Of a DNA stretch of 35,241 bases, positions 31,507 to 35,241 are shown piece by piece. Location of the stretch: positions 1 through 35,241 of the forward strand of contig JAWXBM010000053.1 of the NCBI GenBank assembly GCA_034440115.1. The letters are read 5' to 3'. The notes under the pieces were generated by a model. The model was given only the letters and a program-made list of their open reading frames with translations. It made no database searches and was not told the DNA's origin. Numbering within the stretch: position 1 is the stretch's first letter; each line of letters starts with the position of its first letter. Both the position numbers and the translations under genes were made by a program. The stretch comes from JAWXBM01 sp034440115. Its GTDB lineage: Bacteria > Pseudomonadota > Gammaproteobacteria > Xanthomonadales > SZUA-36.

Positions 31507-33063
31507 TTGAGCGCAATTGATTACGCCATCGTGGCCATTTACCTGGTGATTGTAGGCGGCATCGGGCTGGCCGTTTCCAAGCGCCAGGAAACTCCGCTCA
31601 AATACTTCCTGGCCAACAAATCCATGCCGCAGTGGGTGGTTGGCTTTACCCTGATGGCCACGCTGATCAGCAGTAATACGCTGGTAGCGCATCCTGCCAT
31701 CGTGTTCCAGAAAAGCATGATCCTGGTACCCGGTTTCCTGGTCATGCCGTTTGTGTTCTTCGTAGTGGCGCGCTGGATCGTACCCTTCTACCGCCGTGTG
31801 GTGGGTATGACCGCGTATGAATTCATTGGCCAGCGTTTCGGCTTGGGCGGGCGCATTTACACCTCTTTTGGTTTTCTCATGTCGCGCACTTTTGGCATCG
31901 GCACAACACTGGTGACTACTTCGATTGCAGTCGCCGTTATGGCGGACTGGCCGATGGAGTATGTGATCCTGGGTGTAGGCTTATTCACTGCGGCCTACAC
32001 CATGGTCGGTGGCATTACAGCTGTGGTGCTCACCGACGTGGTGCAGGGTGTGTTCCTGATGGTCGGTGGTGTTGCGATTTTGCTGCGGCTGTTGTTTGCA
32101 CCTGAGGTTGAATCACCCGCAGCGATATTCAACGAAGCCTGGAATGCCGGAAAATTCAATCTGGGTTCCACCGAGCTTTCCTGGGCCAGTCTGTTCAACT
32201 CTGAGGAGACGACCGTTTGGTTGTTTATGATCGCCATGACACTGCAATGGAGCCGTCGCTATATCTGCGACCAGGCCATGGTGCAACGCTATCTGATTGC
32301 CCGTTCCGACGCCGAGGCTGCGCGTGGCACCCTACTCGGTGCTGCTTTATCCATACCCGTGCTGATCGCCTTCAACCTGATCGGTGCCCTGCTGTTCGGC
32401 TTTTACAGTCTCACTGGTGCCGAACAGCCTGAGCTGGGCGATCAAATCCTGCCGCATTTCATCGTCAACTACCTGCCCACCGGGATGATCGGGTTGATAT
32501 TGGCAGCCATACTGGCCGCAGCCATGTCGTCTATCAGTTCTGATCTGAACAGTATTTCCACCGTAGCCACACGCGATTATTTTCAGCGTTTCCTGCCCAA
32601 TCTAACGGACCGAACCCAGTTATTGATCGGTCGCTTGATGGTTCTGTTGGCTGGCCTGCTGGCCGCAGGTGTAGGCATTCTGTTAATGCCCAACAGCGGA
32701 TCGGCGCCGCTGGCCGAGCGCGTTCTGGTAATTTCCGTCATCGTATCGGCCGGCACGCTGGGAATATTCTGCCTGGGCTTTTTATCCACGCGCGCCACGC
32801 GACGCGGTTGTTATATGGGTATTGCAGCCTGTGTGCTGTTCACTTTGTGGGGTGTTTTATCCGATGCTGACGTAACGGATTTCAATGGCTATGGCTTCAG
32901 CATGAACCCCATCCTGATCGGGGTGTTTGGCAATCTGATCAGCTTCGGTGTTGGCTATGCCGGTAGCCGGCTGTTTGGCGGTTATCGCCCTGAACGGATG
33001 GAGCAACTCACCTTCAACCTGGGCGGCAAGAAACCTCCTACAAGCACTGCCACAACGAACTGA
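31507..33063 (+). CDS. Sodium:solute symporter (SSS family)
   Basis: A 518-residue inner-membrane protein with about 13 hydrophobic segments, a member of the SSS/SLC5 family that imports sugars, sugar acids or other organic solutes with Na+. Family features include SAIDYAIVAIYLVIVGGIGLAVSKR at the N-terminus, YFLANKSMPQWVVGFTLMATLISS (the TM1-2 linker and unwound TM region), and ILAAAMSSISSDLNSISTVATRDYF (the TM8 Na2-site Ser region). The start is probably TTG 31507; no nearby ATG fits the reading frame. It should carry the sugar acid or lactone across the inner membrane after the TonB receptor has brought it into the periplasm. It lies 51 bases after the dehydrogenase gene within the operon. 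Confidence 0.9.
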   Translation: MSAIDYAIVAIYLVIVGGIGLAVSKRQETPLKYFLANKSMPQWVVGFTLMATLISSNTLVAHPAIVFQKSMILVPGFLVMPFVFFVVARWIVPFYRRVVGMTAYEFIGQRFGLGGRIYTSFGFLMSRTFGIGTTLVTTSIAVAVMADWPMEYVILGVGLFTAAYTMVGGITAVVLTDVVQGVFLMVGGVAILLRLLFAPEVESPAAIFNEAWNAGKFNLGSTELSWASLFNSEETTVWLFMIAMTLQWSRRYICDQAMVQRYLIARSDAEAARGTLLGAALSIPVLIAFNLIGALLFGFYSLTGAEQPELGDQILPHFIVNYLPTGMIGLILAAILAAAMSSISSDLNSISTVATRDYFQRFLPNLTDRTQLLIGRLMVLLAGLLAAGVGILLMPNSGSAPLAERVLVISVIVSAGTLGIFCLGFLSTRATRRGCYMGIAACVLFTLWGVLSDADVTDFNGYGFSMNPILIGVFGNLISFGVGYAGSRLFGGYRPERMEQLTFNLGGKKPPTSTATTN

Positions 33064-33076
33064 ACAGGTGACCATC

Positions 33077-34054
33077 ATGGGTGCTTTTACCGTCAGCAGC
33101 GATCAGCTAGGCACTTACGGCCACGGCCTGCAGCGGCCGGAGTGTGTGCTTTGCACCGCAGACGGCAGCGTCTGGACTTCCTGTTGGCCGGGCGGTGTCA
33201 CACAAGTTCGGCCCGATGGAACACAGCACAACATCATCGCGACCAACCTGCCCTTCGAGCTGTATCCGAATGGCATCGCGTTGCTGCCGGATGGTTCTTT
33301 TTTGCTGGCCAATCTCGGCCAGCAGGGTGGTGTCTGGCGCTTACAGCGCGATGGAACTGCGGAAGCGTTCCTGCTGGAAGTTGCTGGCAGACCATTACCA
33401 CCCAGCAATTTCGTGACGCTTGATCACCTAAACCGGGTCTGGATTACCGTCAGTACCTGGCACAACCCCCGCTCATTGGCCTATCGCAAAACCGTGGCCG
33501 ATGGCTTTATCGTGCGGGTGGATAACAGCGGTGCCAGGGTGGTAGCTGAAGGACTGGGCTTTACCAATGAACTATTGCTCGATGCCAACCGGGGGTGGTT
33601 GTACGTTAACGAAACCTTTGCCCGACGCCTGTCACGTTATCGTCTGGATGCTGCCGGGCTGCTCTACAATAAGCAAATCGTGGCAGAGTTTGGCGCGGGT
33701 AGTTTTCCTGACGGGCTGGCCATGGACGAGGAGGGTGGCATCTGGATAGCATCCATCATCAGCAATCGCGTGATGCGCCTTGCTCCGAATGGTACATTGG
33801 ATATCATTCTGGAAGACAGTAACGCGGAACACTTGGCGTGGGTAGAACAAGCCTATGCTGAGAACCGCATGGATCGCCTGCAGATGGACACGATGAACAG
33901 CAAGCACTTAAAAAGCATTTCCAGCATCGCATTCGGGGGCCCAGCGCGCAGTACGGCGTATCTGGGTTGCCTGCTGGGCGAGCAGTTGCACTGCTTTGAT
34001 GCTCCTGTGCGGGGCCTGGCACCGGTGCACTGGAATTGGGCTGAGGCAAACTGA
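33077..34054 (+). CDS. SMP-30/gluconolactonase-like lactonase
   Basis: A 325-residue six-bladed beta-propeller of the SMP-30/gluconolaconase/LRE family, which opens sugar lactones with a single divalent metal. Candidate metal ligands are E22 (LQRPECVL), N111 (PPSNFVTL), N164 (GFTNELLLD) and D212 (FPDGLAMDEEGGIW), matching the Glu-Asn-Asp set of characterised members. No signal peptide is present, so it should be cytoplasmic. ATG 33077 has AGGTGA upstream; a longer frame would overlap the symporter gene. In this operon it probably hydrolyses a C4 lactone such as threono- or erythronolactone to the acid, though an aldonolactone is possible. Its stop codon overlaps the gntR start. Confidence 0.88.
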   Translation: MGAFTVSSDQLGTYGHGLQRPECVLCTADGSVWTSCWPGGVTQVRPDGTQHNIIATNLPFELYPNGIALLPDGSFLLANLGQQGGVWRLQRDGTAEAFLLEVAGRPLPPSNFVTLDHLNRVWITVSTWHNPRSLAYRKTVADGFIVRVDNSGARVVAEGLGFTNELLLDANRGWLYVNETFARRLSRYRLDAAGLLYNKQIVAEFGAGSFPDGLAMDEEGGIWIASIISNRVMRLAPNGTLDIILEDSNAEHLAWVEQAYAENRMDRLQMDTMNSKHLKSISSIAFGGPARSTAYLGCLLGEQLHCFDAPVRGLAPVHWNWAEAN

Positions 34055-34767
34055 TGGCCACGGCGAAAAAGACAAAAACCAAATCAAAAGCCATAAGCCA
34101 GTCCACAGCCACTATGACCCGGGCGGAATGGGCCTACAGCCAGATCAAGGAACGCATACTGGGCAACGTATACGAGCCCGGATACCAGGCGTTGGAACAG
34201 GAAATCGCCGAGAACCTGAACGTCAGCCGCACACCCATGCGTGAAGCACTGATCCGGCTCAGCCAGGAGGGACTGGTGGAATTGATACCGCGCCGGGGCT
34301 TTCGTGTGGTGCCGGTAGTTGCCGCTGACATGAAAGAAATTTACGACGTACTCACCTCGCTGGAATCCATGGCGGCCGAATTGTTGGCCCAACGCGGACC
34401 CAGTGAGGAAGAATTGGCCGAAATGGAACTGGCCACCAATGACATGGAATCTGCATTGGAACGCGATGACTTGGATGCCTGGGCGGCAGCGGATGAGCGT
34501 TATCACAAGAGCCTGATCGAACTTTGCGGCAACCAACGCCTGGCGGCGCTGGCCAATACGGTGCGCGACCAAGGCCGCAGGGCGCGTATGGTGACGCTGC
34601 GTCTGCGTCCCAAACCAACCGCCTCCACCCAGGAGCATCGCGACGTGCTGGATGCTATTCGCAAGCGGGATGTGCACCGGGCCCGCGAGATGCACTACCA
34701 GCATCGCCGCCGCGCCAGTGTGGAACTTACCGATATTCTCAGAAAGTACCGTCTTTCCCATCTGTAA
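34054..34767 (+). CDS. GntR/FadR-family regulator (FCD domain)
   Basis: A 237-residue DNA-binding regulator. A basic Lys-rich N-terminus is followed by a GntR winged helix (about 25-88: AYSQIKERILGNVYEPG, EIAENLNVSRTPMREALIRLSQEGLVELIPRRGFRV) and an FCD ligand domain (about 95-225). The domain carries the metal-binding pattern D147…H151 (DERYHKSLIELCGN), H195 and a C-terminal His near 214-217. FadR/VanR-type FCD proteins often bind carboxylate metabolites, fitting a sugar-acid effector. The start overlaps the lactonase stop (TGATG), so it is translated with the operon. It is the likely ligand of the symmetric operator at 27951-27996 and would autoregulate the operon and the TonB receptor. Confidence 0.92.
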   Translation: MATAKKTKTKSKAISQSTATMTRAEWAYSQIKERILGNVYEPGYQALEQEIAENLNVSRTPMREALIRLSQEGLVELIPRRGFRVVPVVAADMKEIYDVLTSLESMAAELLAQRGPSEEELAEMELATNDMESALERDDLDAWAAADERYHKSLIELCGNQRLAALANTVRDQGRRARMVTLRLRPKPTASTQEHRDVLDAIRKRDVHRAREMHYQHRRRASVELTDILRKYRLSHL

Positions 34768-34845
34768 TTCTTGCTGCAGCTTTTGGGTGAAATCTTACCG
34801 ATGTAATTTTTTGGGCGTTTTGCCGATCTTTTCCCATGCTGTTGG

Positions 34846-34851
34846 TATAAA
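34846..34851 (+). promoter_or_regulatory. Extended -10 promoter element before the DUF4124 gene
   Basis: TATAAA preceded by TTGG forms a candidate extended -10 element, about 34 bases before the GTG start. No strong -35 is visible. Between it and the GTG lies an eight-codon frame (34862-34888, M-N-Y-S-S-E-Y-L) with AAGGAAG upstream that overlaps the GTG, possibly a coupled leader peptide. Confidence 0.4.
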
Positions 34852-34884
34852 GGAAGCTCTGATGAATTATTCGAGTGAATATCT

Positions 34885-35241
34885 GTGAGCAAACTCAGAC
34901 AACTGAATCTGCTGTTGCTGGTTGCGCTGGCCGGTGCCTGGTCAATTGCCGTGCAGGCAGAAGAAATTTATCACTGGGTCGATGCCGATGGAGTGTATCA
35001 CTACAGCCAGTCGCCGCCACCCGCGGCAAACAGCGAGGTTCGCACCCTTGATGTGGACGGTTCACAGCCTGCCAGTTACGACCCCGAAGCGGACCTTTAT
35101 AACATCGCTGCCCAGAAAGCAGCAACGCAAGCGGTATGGGACAAACTGGCAGAAGACAAAAAGGCCAGCCAGAACACTCCAGACAGGACCAAAAATACGG
35201 TTATTTACTACCCAGAACCCGACAGCGGCAACAATATTTTC
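34885..35241 (+). CDS. DUF4124-domain exported protein, cut by the window end
   Basis: The frame from GTG 34885 stays open to the last base (119 codons), so the C-terminus is missing. It begins with a signal peptide (V-S-K-L-R-Q-L-N-L-L-L-L-V-A-L-A-G-A-W-S, cleavage near AVQA-EE). A DUF4124 module follows (EIYHWVDADGVYHYSQSPPP), a small periplasmic domain common in gammaproteobacteria with no assigned function. The rest is polar and Ala/Lys-rich. The GTG has only a weak ribosome-binding sequence and overlaps the stop codon of a tiny upstream frame, which may drive its translation. Confidence 0.78.
   Translation, partial: MSKLRQLNLLLLVALAGAWSIAVQAEEIYHWVDADGVYHYSQSPPPAANSEVRTLDVDGSQPASYDPEADLYNIAAQKAATQAVWDKLAEDKKASQNTPDRTKNTVIYYPEPDSGNNIF

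Noticed and set aside
34165..34174. AACGTATACG inside gntR, matching 10 of 12 bases of the operator palindrome
   Set aside because: It encodes the ordinary G-N-V-Y segment of the winged helix and lacks the second half. It is probably chance.
34773..34784. GCTGCAGC followed by TTTT after gntR as a terminator
   Set aside because: The palindrome has no loop, so it cannot form a normal terminator hairpin.
1..35241. CRISPR arrays, tRNA or rRNA genes, phage or integrase genes
   Set aside because: None seen on either strand. No regularly spaced repeats, and no cloverleaf-like or conserved rRNA segments were recognised.

Overview
The window looks like a chromosomal segment of a free-living, probably marine or aquatic gammaproteobacterium. 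This rests on the families present (YehS/DUF1456, MgtE, ACR3/ArsR, AlkB, DUF4124, siderophore-type TonB receptor, M20 and metzincin exoenzymes), on Shine-Dalgarno starts throughout, and on a LexA box of the E. coli type (TACTGT-N8-ACAGTA). Base composition looks moderately GC-rich by eye, with AT-rich intergenic spacers. No rRNA, tRNA, CRISPR array, integrase or intact insertion sequence was found.

Layout. 1-16: start of a leftward gene cut by the window edge. 290-1485: secreted class C beta-lactamase-type hydrolase broken by a one-base frameshift. 1729-3820 (leftward): exported NTF2-like protein, two adjacent cyclic-nucleotide-binding-only proteins, and a GNAT acetyltransferase. 3913-6105 (rightward): lipoprotein alkaline phosphatase followed 3 bases later by an OCH1-type glycosyltransferase. 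6086-7466 (leftward): three overlapping genes for a BON lipoprotein, an S4 RNA-binding protein and YehS. 7666-11806 (rightward): a secreted metzincin-like protease and a choice-of-anchor I beta-propeller protein, ended by a clear terminator. 11903-13150: MgtE magnesium transporter. 13334-15991 (leftward): UbiD-family decarboxylase and exported amidohydrolase, apparently GC-richer, with a palindromic repeat on one side. 16379-18600: arsR-acr3-redoxin arsenic cluster with a visible ArsR operator. 18709-20106: small exported protein and a DUF222/HNH nuclease gene behind a consensus SOS box. 20305-21756: exported M20 amidohydrolase. 21902-23092: AlkB alkane hydroxylase. 23089-25411 (leftward): unrecognised exported barrel-like protein and exported cupin. 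25546-34767: TonB receptor divergent from a seven-gene operon. 34885-35241: start of a DUF4124 protein, cut by the window end.

The most coherent system is the last locus. A TonB-dependent receptor (leftward) and an otnK-otnC-ABM-IPMDH-like-symporter-SMP30 lactonase-gntR operon (rightward) diverge from a 46-bp, almost perfectly dyad-symmetric promoter/operator (27951-27996). It has TTGACA on both strands and interlocking GTATACG repeats in the middle. Together the genes suggest import of a C4 sugar acid or its lactone (or a larger compound containing it), lactone opening, oxidation, phosphorylation and decarboxylation to dihydroxyacetone phosphate, with autoregulation by GntR. The oxidation step is unusual: no LtnD or OtnI is in the operon. 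Instead there is an isopropylmalate-dehydrogenase-like enzyme in which the catalytic tyrosine appears to be phenylalanine, which could mean oxidation without decarboxylation. Two other regulatory signals stand out: an SOS box on a DUF222/HNH gene with an internally shortened DUF222 domain, and an ArsR operator that touches the arsR start codon, predicting a leaderless mRNA.
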